Positions 47,728-60,196 of a stretch of DNA of 64,000 nucleotides are shown piece after piece. Position numbers and translations under genes: made by a program. This DNA is from Caenorhabditis remanei (lineage: Eukaryota; Nematoda; Chromadorea; Rhabditida; Rhabditidae): the NCBI RefSeq assembly GCF_010183535.1, contig NC_071330.1:11885717-11949716 (forward strand). The letters are read 5' to 3'. Below the pieces are notes generated by a model. That model was not told where the DNA came from and did no database searches. It saw nothing but the letters and a program-made list of their open reading frames with translations. Position 1 is the stretch's first letter; each line of letters starts with the position of its first letter.

Positions 47728-47944
47728 ATTCTCTATATTCTCACTGAATTTACAAATTAGTGTTTTCTTTTTCAGTACTGAAGTAAAGTGGATAGAGCAA
47801 ACGAACCGTCGTGATGGATGAGAAAGGGTCGAGAGCAAGAATCGGTTCACAAGAAAGCAATGGATCGAGAAGAATCCCGTGAGGATCATTTTGATAAACG
47901 TGAGTTCGAACCTCTAGAATCAGGATACTCTTTCGCTCTTTACT

Positions 47945-49560
47945 TTGACTTCCCCCACCATTCTTATCTGTGTCGGTTCCGGTTAGACACGGTCAGTTAC
48001 GCTGCGTGAGGTCTATACTTATCCGGGCTGAAGTTTACTTCAGTAGACGTGGGTTTGAATCCTCCCGATCTAGAATATATCAGAATTTCATAAAAATATC
48101 CAAAAACAGGATAATTTCTTTTCGTATATCAGAATTTCATAAAGATATTCAAAAACATGATAATTTCTTTTCACTTTGACTTCCCCCACCATTCTTATCT
48201 GTGTCGGTTCCGGTTAGACACGGTCAGTTACGCTGCGTGAGGTCTATACTTATCCGGGCTGAAGTTTACTTCAGTAGACGTGGGTTTGAATCCTCCCGGT
48301 CTAGAATATATCAAAATTTTATAAAAATATCCCAAAACAGTATAATTTCTTTTCGTATATCAGAATTTCATAAAGATATCCAAAAACATGATAATTTCTT
48401 TTCACTTTGACTTCCCCCACCATTCTTATCTGTGTCGGTTCCGGTTAGACACGGTCAGTTACGCTGCGTGAGGTCTATACTTATCCGGGCTGAAGTTTAC
48501 TTCAGTAGACGTGGGTTTGAATCCTCCCGGTCTAGAATATATCAAAATTTTATAAAAATATCCAAAAACAGGATAATTACTTTTCGTATAATATAATTTC
48601 ATAAAGATATTCAAAAACATGATAATTTCATTTTTAATTAACTTCCCCCACCATTCTTATCTGTGTCGGTTCCGGTTAGACACGGTCAGTTACGCTGCGT
48701 GAGGTCTATACTTATCCGGGCTGAAGTTTACTTCAGTAGACGTGGATTTGAATCCTCCCGGTCTAGAATATATCAAAATTTTATAAAAATATCCAAAAAC
48801 AGGATAATTTCTTTTCGTATAATATAATTTCATAAAGATATTCAAAAACATGATAATTTCATTTTTAATTAACTTCCCCCACCATTCTTATCTGTGTCGG
48901 TTCCGGTTAGACACGGTCAGTTACGCTGCGTGAGGTCTATACTTATCCGGGCTGAAGTTTACTTCAGTAGACGTGGGTTTGAATCCTCCCGGTCTAGAAT
49001 ATATCAAAATTTTATAAAAATATCCAAAAACAGGATAATTTCTTTTCGTATAATATAATTTCATAAAGATATTCAAAAACATGATAATTTCATTTTTAAT
49101 TAACTTCCCCCACCATTCTTATCTGTGTCGGTTCCGGTTAGACACGGTCAGTTACGCTGCGTGAGGTCTATACTTATCCGGGCTGAAGTTTACTTCAGTA
49201 GACGTGGGTTTGAATCCTCCCGGTCTAGAATATATCAAAATTTTATAAAAATATCCAAAAACAGGATAATTTCTTTTCGTATATCAGAATTTCATAAAGA
49301 TATTCAAAAACATGATAATTTCTTTTCACTTTGACTTCCCCCACCATTCTTATCTGTGTCGGTTCCGGTTAGACACGGTCAGTTACGCTGCGTGAGGTCT
49401 ATACTTATCCGGGCTGAGGGATACCTCAGTAGACGTGGGTTTGAATCCTCCCGAACTAGAATATATCAGAATTTCATAAAAAATATCCAAAAACAGAATA
49501 ATTTCTTTTTGTATATCAGAATTTCATAAAGATATCTAAAAACATGATAATTTCATTTCA
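47945..49560 (+). repeat. Seven tandem 231-bp units in the right arm
   Basis: Each unit starts with CTTCCCCCACCATTC, contains GGTTCCGGTTAGACACGGTC, a perfect 6-bp stem hairpin CTGAAGTTTACTTCAG and GTGGGTTTGAATCCTCCCG, then AT-rich spacer with AAAAACAGGATAATTTC. GGTTTGAATCC matches the tRNA B box with one mismatch. The hairpin before it recalls the variable arm of a serine or leucine tRNA, so the unit may be tRNA-derived. Open frames of about 69 codons repeat with the unit and are not genes. Confidence 0.85.
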
Positions 49561-50205
49561 GTCGTCGTGGTGGCAGGTTGGTTGGTTGATATAAAACGTA
49601 ATAATGGTAGTTAATCATTGAAACAATAATAATCCCAAAACTTTTTTTTGAATTTTTTTTCCAAATAGGTAGACGTACGGTATACAGGTTAACTAGGCTT
49701 ACGGTAGAGAGGTAGTCAGGTAGGGACAGGTGGACAGGTGAGGTACTTACCTGGGAATTATGAACAGGGGTATGATGAATTACATGACTTTTTTCAGGTA
49801 GGCCTTGTAGGCCTTTTTTTCAGACAGGTACACTGTGCCTGGTGACGTCATCCGTATTGTGGGATAATTCTTCTAGAAACGGGGGACGGGAAGTTCTTCC
49901 TCCATTCAATCTCTCATGGGCCATGGCTGCCGATCTTCGAGAGTTTGGGACCTTACCATGATCACCGATTTTTTTTTGGGCGGAACCAACTGCACATTTT
50001 TAATGAGTTCTCAGAAACACCATCCTATGGAAATCTATCCAATAAGTTATTGCATCGGGAAATTTTTTATTGGAATTACATAGAAAAGAATTACCAAAAA
50101 AGATCAAATACACTTAACACAGAGAAAAAAAATTGACTGAGATGGAAATGATATATTTTTAAATATGGCAACATGAATTGTTTAAATTATCAACTAAGAA
50201 ATCAC

Positions 50206-52405
50206 TTATTTTCTATTCTTTCCCGTTTTCTTTCCCGTTTGCTCTGCCGCCTTCTTCGCTTTCTTCATCTCTTTTAAAGCTTTATTCCGTTGTTCTCTGG
50301 ATTCCCGAAGTTTTTCGTAGCCTGGAAATATATTTCTGGAAGGTGGCAACATTTTTCAACGCACCTGTGTGCCTCCGCTTCTCGGCTAAAACTTCAGTTT
50401 GTGACGCTTGATACGGCGTCTCTCCATTCAAAATTGATCTCTGAAATTTAAGAAAAAATCAGGATTTATTTTTTCAAAACCCCATATCTTACCAAAAACT
50501 TGTCCGTGATAATCTTTCCGTGATCCGGAACCAAAAACAGGATTCCATTGACTACAGTATCCCTGAGCTCGACGTTTTCATTACCAAAGAACTGTTGGAG
50601 CCAGCCGAATTGATAGAAAACTCTTGCTTGCCAGATCATGATAGTATCTTTGTCAACACTCGGACAGAAATTCTTGTATTCCGGTAGATCAAAAAACTCA
50701 ATGGTTGTATTGTATCGATTGATTGGCATAGCGAGTTCATTATCAAAGTCTCGAAGGACAAAGTCGGATGTTCCACGTTCTGTGTGGTAGTTGAATTCAC
50801 ATTCTTTTTTGAGAGCATCGACGGAGTCAAGTACCATTCTGAACGCGATGAAGGTTCCCTGAAATTAAGTCTCGGCGGTCAGTAGTTTTTCGAAATCCGG
50901 TCACAACATACCTTCTCATAATTGAAAAACTTATTCATTAGCTCGAGAATACACTTTTTCAAATTCTCCCGACAATTCTCATGCATCGGACATTTTTCTG
51001 TTTTCCAATTGATTCCAGTCACCGTTGCTCCAAAAACAAAGAACACAGCTTGAATTCTATCAATCACTGTGTTACCGTCTGGACTGAATATTGTAATATT
51101 TCCTGTTTTCTTAATCATATGAACTCTGGAGAGCTCGTGCACTGGGTCTTGGATGATCTGGAATTCAGAAATATTGATTTTCTAATAGTGTCGGGGCATA
51201 CCTTAATCTTGCTTTTATCCACGTCGAACTCATCGAGAAATGCTTCAAATTCTTGCGGAGTTATTGTTTTATAGAGGTCCTGGTTATTCGATTCCCACAT
51301 TTTCCGGTATTTTTCGAGGCGTGCTGGAAATATATGGGGTAAATGTAATTCAAAAGCTTCTTCTTATAAGGGAACCGCGTTATTCCCCGAAATGTCGACT
51401 TTTTTACATGAATCGACGCAGAATCTCTGGGGAAAAAAAGAAAATCCTCTTGGATGTAGGTCTGAAAATTTGATTGAAGGAAGTTATGACCTGTCAATGT
51501 GCCAAAAATTATTCCTCATGGTACACTTTTACGTTTAAATTTTGATATTGTCGAAATAAAAAAGATCCGACTTTTTTTCACGTCAGAATGCAGACACAGT
51601 AGTACTTTTGCACTGTGTCTAATTTGACAGCTCATATCATCCTTCAATCAAACTTTCAGACCTTCCTCCAAGAGGATTTTTTCCCCGAGATTTTCCGTCG
51701 ATTCATGTAAAAAGTCGATATTTCGGGAATAGCGCTGTCCATCTTTAACTCACCGTCATCCTCCGAAAAGTCTATTATGCCCTGTTGTCTCATCATAACC
51801 GGAAGAAACTCCAACACTTCATCTGTGAAAATCCGATTCGCAGCGTACTCACAGCATCTCGCTGGGGGAATTGAGCGGATGTAAAGTTGCTTTCTGAAGT
51901 AGCTCTGAAATAAAAAAGACATCTAGACAACACAGACACACAGACAGACTTACCGTGAAGGCTCCAATAGAGGATAACAACCTGGTCGTCCTCTCGGCTC
52001 TCATTGCTTTAGTCACGCATCTATGCCATACTTGATCCATTTTCGCCAGATCTGCACTGTCGATGATAAAGTAACGAAAAGTTGGGTTAGTCCGAATATC
52101 GTCCCAAAAATTCCAGAAATTGGGCAACAAATTGCTACCATTTGCTAGTTCGGAATACCATGTTGTCTGAAATTATCTAGTTTTTGAAAGTAATGATTCA
52201 CATTTCTTGTTACCATTATATTATCCTCATCGCAGAACATTCGCATAGCCTGACATGGGATCACTCCGCATCTCGTGTCTCTGTACTTTTTCTCATGGAC
52301 AATTAGGTCGAGTGGTGGAGATTCTGATGTTTGTTTCGGTTTTTCTTGAATCACCAACTTCTCCAAGTTTGAAACTAGAACAGAATCTGGCTCCGGTTCT
52401 GCCAT
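50206..52405 (-). CDS. Array family member J: module with short basic tail
   Basis: Exons 52405-52214, 52166-51954, 51904-51754, 51323-51202, 51157-50912, 50858-50493, 50440-50365, 50321-50206; 1,482 nt, 493 residues. The first exon is longer than in most members (64 codons) and adds a Ser/Pro/Glu-rich start. Module: FRYFIIDSADLAKM, KQLYIRSIPPARC, RIFTDEVLEFLPVMMRQQ, EFDVDKSKIK, IIQDPVHEL, VTGINWKTEKC, IWQARVFYQFGWLQQFF. The tail is a short Lys/Glu-rich helix ending in K-N-R-K. Intron 3 carries an inverted-repeat element. It is the first minus-strand member after the large fold-back element. Module most like member C. Confidence 0.83.
51372..51738. mobile_element. Inverted-repeat element in gene J intron 3
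   Basis: About 365 bp. The outer 110-130 bp are inverted copies: ATTCCCCGAAATGTCGACTT at the left faces AAAGTCGATATTTCGGGAAT at the right, and AAAATCCTCTTGGATGTAGG faces CCTTCCTCCAAGAGGATTTT. The short middle has no open frame of note. Confidence 0.7.
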
Positions 52406-54190
52406 AGCCTGAAATTAAGTTGAAATTTGGAACAATTGAAACGAAAAAGTATCAATAGAAGATTGAAGAATGTAATGAGCGGATTTTATAACAGAGGGAA
52501 ACCAGCGCTCCGACAACTACCTGAAATGACACATCATATTTCCGGTATCAATGAAGAATAGCCTCAGTGCGTGATACTTTTTCGTTGGGTTATAGCTAAA
52601 GGAGAGGCAATGATTTTGTGAAACGATTAAATTGAAGAACCCAAATTATTAATAATCAGAATTAGAGGTCCAAAAGGTAAAAATAAGCTCAAACACTAAA
52701 AAATTATCACAAAAACAACAGAAACAAGTTACAGGTACCCCGAACAGGTAAGAGCAGAGAAAAATATCATCAAAATTCTATTAAATGTGACCATAACGAA
52801 GCAAAAAACATTTTTTCAGAAAAGAAAATATCCAAGAAATCAAGAATCTAAACAGTTAAAACAGTGCTAAAATTCCAAAATAGGTTTGAAAAGTATTAAA
52901 CTGATTAAAGAATAGATGAGTTTTGTGAGATTTTCAAAAATTAAAATTTGCCGTAATTCTCTTTAAACCGAACAGAATCGAGTATACAATCGAAAATTTG
53001 CAAAAAAAAATGGAACAAAGATGACTTCTGAAAGCTGAAGTGTGCATAAATGTGGGGGAAACGGTTTCCAATTGACAAAAAGCTCCAAAATGAGTTGCTC
53101 TGATCGAAAAACTGAAAGAAAAACTGAAGATCAAATTTTTGAAGAGGAAATTTTGGAAAAATGGCGAGAAAACGAAAAAAAAACTAGATAAAAGCATGAT
53201 GTTTGACAGTATCCACTTCTCAAAACAAAACTCTAACAATAAGCTACAAAATTCTTTAAATTATTATTCTGAACTGAGAGAAATTCTCAAATAAAAGTTC
53301 CAGTTTTCGAAAAATTAAGAACAGTTTCCTTAAACAATCAAAATAATGCTCATAATCTTGAAAAATACTTCTAAAGACCACCGGAAATGAGACTGACTGT
53401 TTTGCACAACCACAGAGAGAACGCTTTCCCCTCTTATTAACATGTCTCTCAAATCTATGGACGCCCTCTCATTAGTGCAAAATAATGAGACATTTGGTAG
53501 ACGACGTGAAGGGAAAGGCTCAGAGAGAAATACGGGCGGGAATAGAGAGAAAAAGAGAATGAAAGAGAGCAGAAGACTCTCTCCTGACAAGAGAAGAGTG
53601 TATGTCCCTTCCTCTATCTCTCTCATCTCTTTTTCTTCTTTTTCTCAGATATAAAATTTGAGAAAAGAAAATGAATTGGGAAAAGAAGACCCTCCTCTAA
53701 TCCCTCGTTGCCACGTGATTCACCTGTGGATAAAAGAACAGAAACCTATTTTGATCTACGAGAAGAGAGATAATAGAGCAACAAGAGAGACGCATACACC
53801 GGAGATGTGGAAAATGAAGGAAAAATGTTGCTCAACTTGACGTGAATTGAGGGGAATAGAATGTAAAGGGAGAGAGAGGGAGAGAATCCGGAGAGACGCA
53901 GAAAACGTGTTCTATTATTACGGGCTCAGTGAGAGTGTCGATTGAAAGAGAGATATTTTGCAGGGTGTATCCGAATGTCCAGATGTCCGGGAGCATCAAA
54001 AACATATATAAATTTCGAATGAAGAAAATACTAAAAGAGGCCAAAACTGTGAGTCATTCGTTTAGTGAATCACAGTTTACGAAGGTAATAAAAACCGTTC
54101 GGGAATGTTTTTTTTCTTTTTTCAGGGATAGAAAAATCTGTAACTGTTTCCTGTAGCTCGATAGCGTCAAAAGCTATTAACAAACTACAA
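52406..54190. other. Upstream region of gene J, no supported gene
   Basis: AT-rich, then GA/CT-rich from about 53400 to 53900 (many GAGAGA and CTCTCT runs), a composition common in nematode promoters. The open frames on both strands here have no splice context or motif. Confidence 0.4.
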
Positions 54191-54194
54191 ACTC

Positions 54195-54370
54195 CTAAAT
54201 TATAGCCCTTGCAATTTCCTACATTTTCGCGGTTAAAAACTTCTTTGTAGAATTTTTAGTTTTGGAGATATATCGGTTCAAATTTGGAGTCCGCCACAAT
54301 AGAAAGAGAGAATGAGAGAGCACAAAGAAGCTAGACTGTGTCATTTCTCTGCGCCCTCTCTTCCCTACTG
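54195..54370. repeat. Direct repeat, copy 1
   Basis: About 170 bp starting AAATTATAGCCCTTGCAATT and ending in TTTCTCTGCGCCCTCT; repeated 353 bp downstream with substitutions. Near the end GAGAGAGC and GAAGCTAGACTGT are followed by TTTCTCTGCGC. Confidence 0.65.
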
Positions 54371-54550
54371 TTTTCTTTTTGCCTTCGTTTTATCCTAAAC
54401 ACTTTGCCAGATAATGAAATTCAAACTATTTGAATAACATTTCTGGCGCTCCATGTATAGTATTCACGCATCCAAGAAATACGTATATTACTAATCTTAA
54501 ATCTTGAAAATCTCCAGAATCAAAAAAGTATCAAAAAGGTATTTACTGCA

Positions 54551-54716
54551 AAATTATAGTCCTTAAAATGTCCTACATTTTTGCAGTTAAAAACTTTTTT
54601 GTAGCATCATTTGTTTTTGAGATATACTTAGTCAAGTTTGGAGCGCGCCTCTATGAGCGAGAGTGAGAGAGCGCAGAGAAGCTAGACTGTTTCGTTTCTC
54701 TGCGCCCTCTTCTCGG
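54551..54716. repeat. Direct repeat, copy 2
   Basis: Second copy of the 54195-54370 repeat. Here GCGCAGAGAA and TTTCTCTGCGC form an inverted pair around GCTAGACTG. It lies 200 bp beyond the 3' end of gene K. Confidence 0.65.
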
Positions 54717-54919
54717 TGGAACTAATTCCCCTCCGTGATCCCCATTTCCAGAATCTCCAGAAACTCCATTTGTCTCTCGGTTCCCGTATAACTCGGATTT
54801 CAACTCTGTCAGAGATTTTCAGATGTCTTCAAAAAAAATTTCCAATGTCGATGATACAGTTTCATCTTTATTCCTCTCAAAATAAATATGTCGTTAATAA
54901 ATATTCAGGACTAATAGTC

Positions 54920-56798
54920 TTAAGACGACGAACTTGATCCTTGTTGTCTGGTGAACCCAACGGTATCCGCCTCTTGTCTGCAGTGTCCGCACACTTTGCT
55001 CATCCCGAGCCATTTCATTCCACACTTCAAAAAATATCATTTATAAAGACTACATTTGAAAAACATCCTACCTTCTTATGAACCACCTTCAAGCATCCTT
55101 CACACCTCATTGTTTCATCTTCCGGGAGTCTCAAACTATAGCAGAAATAACAGTGGGTATCTGCCAATCCCACGCTATCGAAATGAGTTGAAATAGATGA
55201 TGAGGATGGTTTTTTCAAACTAGATTTCTTTGGTGAGTCAATTAGGTCGAGAAGTTTGAGTAGATCCGCAGCGTCGTTATAAGTTTCTATTTTATTACGT
55301 GACACTTTTCGGAACAAATCGGATTCGATATCATTGCAGTGCTGAAAAAACAATACGATTATTGAACCACGGATTCGTTCTTACTTTCTTCACAAAATAC
55401 TGCCGTTTTTCTTCAGGAATTTTCAGCAAGAGTGCATCCATCACTATTATCTTTATATTTATATCATGTTTTCCGAAAAATTTATCGGCCCCGGCTTTCA
55501 TAATCAAATATCTTCCTAACCAAACTGGAATGCGCAAAGTATCGGCATTGATAGTGGCTAGAAAAGCATTAAATGAGTGAGGCAACTCGCATTTATCCAT
55601 CTGCTGTTTGATGTGTTTGAGTGGGATTTTTTCGTCTTTTTCCGCATTAATTTTAATCGAAAAACCATTCCGCCCATCTGGTAGACAGCCGACAGTAAAC
55701 TTCACTTTTTCATCGACTTTTTTCTTTGCGATATAAGTTCCCTGAAGAACTATTTTAAAGGAAAGAAATGAAACAGTCTGCTTTACCATAGGCATATTTG
55801 TATATTCTTTTATAGCATCCACAATATTTTCTTTGTATTTTTCCGCATTAAGAGTCAGGCGGAGGGGCCAAACATTTTTAAAGGCAGCTGATGAAAGAAT
55901 ATGGAAAACCGCTTGAGAAATGTCCATGACTGTCCTACCGTCGGGACTGAAAACTGTAATAGGTAGCAATCCAATATCAACCATTTGACGAGCAGTATAC
56001 TTTTGTACATCATCGTCAACAATCTGGAATATAAAGATTTCCGGAATATGATCTCATGTTACAGTAACCTACCGTAACCAGCTCTTTATTTATGTCAAAT
56101 TCTTCTAGAATTTTTGAGAGTTCGAGTATATCAATAGTACTATAAATATCGTTGTTCTCTCTAATCCACTTTGTTTTATAAGTAGTGATTCGGACTGAAA
56201 TATGGGAAATGGTTTAAGAATCTGTGTATTGACATAAAACTCACTGTCATTTGGATCCAATGGTGTTTTCTGAAGTTTCATTAGAATAGGAATTATTTCC
56301 AGAACATCATCAGTGAAGACTCGGAACATAACTTTATTATCATATTTTGCAGGGGCAATAGCTCTGATGTAGACGTTCTTAGCAGAGTGATCCTTAACAT
56401 TTGTCATAGAGAATTTGAAAATTATAAACAATCAAACCATAAAGTTAGTTAGGCTTGAAAGCCGTTCATTTAGCGTTTCCTCTCTCAGTGTTTCACAATA
56501 AAAGTTGGCCAAAAACGTCTTCATCTGCACGTGCTCATTCTCATCCATTATAAAGTATTTACTGTTTTCCAAAGTAGAATTCGAACAAGAGTGATTGGAG
56601 CGGAGTATAGTACCATCTTCCTTATGGGATAATGATTTTTTCTGAAATTTTCTACCTGGGACACCATGACAGGGAAAAGCTTACCAAGTCACCACCAATA
56701 AATTCAAAGGTAGTCTCTGGAGATGAGTGCAAGTTGAGTTTTGACTCTTTGTATTTGGTGGTTATTGGCGGAGTGGATGAGAAGAAGTAGCGGAACAT
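54920..56798 (-). CDS. Array family member K: module plus PHD-like zinc finger
   Basis: Exons 56798-56685, 56641-56438, 56392-56245, 56194-56073, 56023-55787, 55741-55385, 55341-55072, 55024-54920; 1,557 nt, 518 residues. Module: SKYFIMDENEH, KNVYIRAIAP, RVFTDDVLEIIPILMKLQ, EFDINKELVT, IVDDDVQKY, VMDISQAVFHIL, VWLGRYLIMKAGADKFF. The C-G-V-N-W motif is lost. The tail carries C458-x2-C461, C474-x2-C477, H482, C485, C496-x2-C499: a C4HC3 pattern as in PHD fingers, with a short last loop. The finger is assembled across intron 7 (HKK|CGMKW). Donor of exon 2 (GTTTGA) and acceptors of exons 3 and 8 (TTAAG, TGAAG) are weak; they were chosen because they keep frame and homology. Confidence 0.78.
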
Positions 56799-57397
56799 TC
56801 CAGTTGATGATGGGAAATAGAAAGATTAAATAGTGACCATCAAACTATTGGAATCTGGGATTATTAAGGGATTAATGAATGAACAGAACGAAATATCAAG
56901 TTCAGAGGAGAAACGGAAAATTGTTTGAAATTCTTTTCACACAATTCAACATGGACAAAAAATACAGAATCTCATTCAAAAATTGTATTCAGCCAAAAAA
57001 TCAAATGTTTAAGCCACGAGATCAGTGCGTGACAAACAAAAAATGAGAAATTTAGGAAATATGTAGGTGAATAACAAAGTGTGTATGTTGGTTGCTCGAG
57101 AGAATGTGGGAGGGATCGGAAATTGGAAAAATGAAAGTCATGAGATTCAGGTGGGAAAGTTTTAGAGAAATGAGATTTGGGAATGCAAAAGGTTTCCGTA
57201 TAGTTCAAAGATTATGAAGTGAGATTTTGAGTTTTGAGATTATAGAAACAACAAAGATTACTGTAGTGAAACAGGAAGTGAAGATCGACAACAACGAGTA
57301 AGTGAAACAAAGTGGTACCTTAGGGGTGGAGGGAAAGATAGGAAATTTGAAAATAGAAATTATCGGAATTTAGGGGGAAGATGTCTGGTTGGAGGAA
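56799..57397. other. Intergenic between K and L
   Basis: About 600 bp of AT-rich sequence serving as upstream region of K and 3' flank of L. No motif that I can name. Confidence 0.4.
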
Positions 57398-59084
57398 TTA
57401 TTTCGATCCACCATTTTTCTGTTTCTCCGCTTCCTTTCTCCTCTTCAGGGCGTTTGCCAGCATCTTCTCGAATCCTGAAAACCATATAAGTTCATGTTTA
57501 GGAGGATCCAGATTAATAAGTTCTCACCATCGATCACTCTACCTCCACTAGAGCTTTCTCTGTTTTCGGTGCTTCTCGGTTTAGGGGATTGGGACTGGCG
57601 TGCTACTTGAGTTAAGTTGAGAATCGTATTCTGAAGACTTATCAAATGTTTTCATCATTCGTTCGTTCAACTCACCACAAACCCTCTCGCAGCCACCATG
57701 TGCTCATTTGGCACCGCAAACAGTGCCGCCTCCACAATCATATCCCGATTCTTCGAATGTTCTTCGGTTGAGAAGAACTGCTGGATCCATCCCAACTTAC
57801 AGAAGAAGCGGAACATCCATATTGGAATTGCACCCGGGTTTCTGTTTGGCAAAAAGTTCACGTAAGTTGGAAGGTCGAAGAATGAGGTGACATAAATGTA
57901 TATCTTGATATCAGCTTGAGCGTCATGTGGTACTCCCACCAGCTTATAGTCTGGGCATTTGTTTTCCCCGCTATAGTTCCATCTACAATCCTCCTTCACG
58001 TCATCGATCATTTTGCTGATGAGTTCCCAAGTAATGACTGCTCCCTGGAAAATATCTATAACAAGATTTCTGTAAAGTTCAAGACAGTGCTTACCGGTGC
58101 CATGCTCCTCGGGATATCCAACATTTCAATCACCAACTTCTTAACCTTTTCAATGCGCGAATCCTTGTCTGGACACGACAACTTCTTCCAGTTAACTCCC
58201 ATCACAAGAGTCGTCCAGATATGATCCGCAGCGTGACATGAATCCGTGACGATCTTCATGTCTGGAGAAAAGAATCTGACCATGTCTCCGATTTTTACGC
58301 TTATGTCATGAGGCATATCCTGGAAGAGCTGAAATAAAAAAGGTTTAGGACAAGGACTTGATGAGGGAGAGATTACAGTGATCAACTGCTTATAGATTCC
58401 AAATTCCTCGAGAACCCGTTCGAATCGGTCCGTGTCGATGGTGGTGTACCGATTGGGGAATCCTGAGTTCCATTCATTGCGGTACCTGTTGAGACGAGCT
58501 GAAAATGAATTTAGTTAAATGTGTTTTGGTAGTGCTCCTGTGTCATAAAATGGTAGTCAGGTAATTCTAAGTAGAGCCACTCACCATCATTTGCTGCTAT
58601 TGGTGATCCCTGTTGTTTCAATACTACCGGGATTATCTCCAGAAACTCATCAGTGAAGACTCGCATTGCCGTGGAAGATCCTTTGATGGAAACATTTTTC
58701 GACGGGAACATACGAACATAAATCTTCTTTTTGAAGTCTCTCTGAAAGTTTCTCTTTCAAAAGTTACACCCTCCGACACAAACTCCATACCAAAAACTTG
58801 GTGACAGAACCCAAGTACTCGAAAGTCTTCAAATCTTTCTCGCCAGCAGTCTTACACTCTGCCCAGATTATTTTCATTCTGGTAAGATCGGCCTCGTCGA
58901 TCAAAAAGTGCTTGAATCCTTCCATCAGACGACACTTTTCGTAGTTTTCGATGAAATTCGGTTTGACGGTTGGTCCGTCGATGGGTTGGGCTCTGTACGT
59001 TGTCATTAATTCACCTGTTGTGAAGACACAAGCCGTGGTAGCGCTTGTGATGGTTTTGCATTTGGTGGCACGGAGTTGAGACAT
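57398..59084 (-). CDS. Array family member L: module with short basic tail
   Basis: Exons 59084-58791, 58741-58585, 58498-58377, 58328-58095, 58044-57676, 57630-57528, 57474-57398; 1,356 nt, 451 residues. The first exon (98 codons) joins what are two exons elsewhere, so an intron has been lost. Module: FKHFLIDEADLTRM, KKIYVRMFPS, RVFTDEFLEIIPVVLKQQ, EFGIYKQLIT (diverged D-I-D-K-S), LFQDMPHD, LVMGVNWKKLSC, IWMFRFFCKLGWIQQFF. The tail is Ser/Arg-rich then a short Lys/Glu helix. Similar in plan to M and J. Confidence 0.83.
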
Positions 59085-60196
59085 GATTGTTTCTGAAAAT
59101 TGAAAAGTTAAAACCGAAATAATGGGATAAAATGAGAAGACCCATAATGAAGCGTTAATCGATTTGATGAGTCATAAATTAGAGACGAGTAATTTTTTTT
59201 TAAAGTTTCAACTATTAAAAATAAGCTGGTTTTCCTACCAATCAATTGACAAATGAAGAATATCAAGAGATTGAATGACAAAACTTCAAAACAAAAGAAA
59301 ACGCGTTGCTATACTCATAATGCTGTGTAGTGGCAAGAATTTTGGCATCCCAATGACGGTCTTATGGAAAAAAAGAGGCCAGTGCATATTTATCGATGTC
59401 TGGTGTCGAGGAATGGTCCAACCGTTGCTCGCCAGATGCGACTTTTATTTGAATAGAGAGCACCTGATATGTGGAGGTTGCAGAGAAAGTACAATGCAAT
59501 AAGTCATTTTCAATGACAGATATTCACTTTGAATAAGTTGATGACTTTCGGAACAATCACACGTCAAAGATAGACAATATTTAGGAATAGTATTCGAATA
59601 TTTTCGAAGTCTCATAATTTGAATTTCATCAATAGAGCGCAAGTGTTGATTTGGTAAAGTTAGGCCTTGACAGGGTCTCGGCCGTTTCGGGTAATTGAGA
59701 CAAAGAGAGGACGTACTGGCAAGTGCTTGTGAACGGAACCTCGCTTAGTACCAACTCTTGTTTTAAATTTGTCTAAATCAGTTAGGCCTTGATCCGTTTC
59801 GGCTAGATGAGAAGAGGGAGCATGTCTGCATTAAATTTAGTCATTCTATTAATTAGTTTTAAATTTTCAAAGGTGAAATTGTAGCTTCAAGTGTTGATCT
59901 CCCTCCCAAATAGTTATATGAACTCTCAGTGGATTTAAACAAATTCATGAAATAGTATAAGTAATTTTCTACAAATTGCTGCAGACACGACGAAAAATCA
60001 TTGGAATTAAGATAAGATTGAAAAAACAGATGGATACATAATAATATTGGATAGAATAAGTCAGGAATCACAATGATGAGATAATGCAAAATAAATTTTG
60101 GGACTGAAAGATTAAATAGAACAAAATGAAATCACAATCTTGATTAAAAAAGCTATCACGAATCGGAAAAACAAGCATTCAAAACATATTTCGAAT
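59085..60196. other. Intergenic between L and M
   Basis: No gene supported. A short sequence TTAGGCCTTGAxxxGxxTCGGC occurs twice (near 59663 and 59782), perhaps a fragment of a repeat. Confidence 0.4.

Larger units (their letters stand above)
44537..49912. mobile_element. Large fold-back element at the strand switch of the array
   Basis: About 5.4 kb. The left arm (44537 to about 46430) and right arm (about 47125 to 49912) are inverted copies, including a segment with CCCGTTTCTAG and CCTGTTCATAATTCCCAGGTAAG, a tandem array of 231-bp units, and a CTCTCTCTC/GAGAGAGA segment. The loop (about 46435-47120) has no coding frame that I recognise. The right arm is longer because it has more tandem units. 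Ends have no clear target duplication. Confidence 0.82.

Noticed and set aside
45433..49334. Repeated 60-70 codon frames starting MSVPVRHGQLRCVRS
   Set aside because: They recur with the 231-bp repeat unit on both arms of the fold-back element; frame conservation follows from the repeat, not from selection on a protein.
47945..49560. Regular direct repeats as a possible CRISPR array
   Set aside because: The units are 231 bp, nearly identical along their length without unique spacers, and the DNA is from a nematode.
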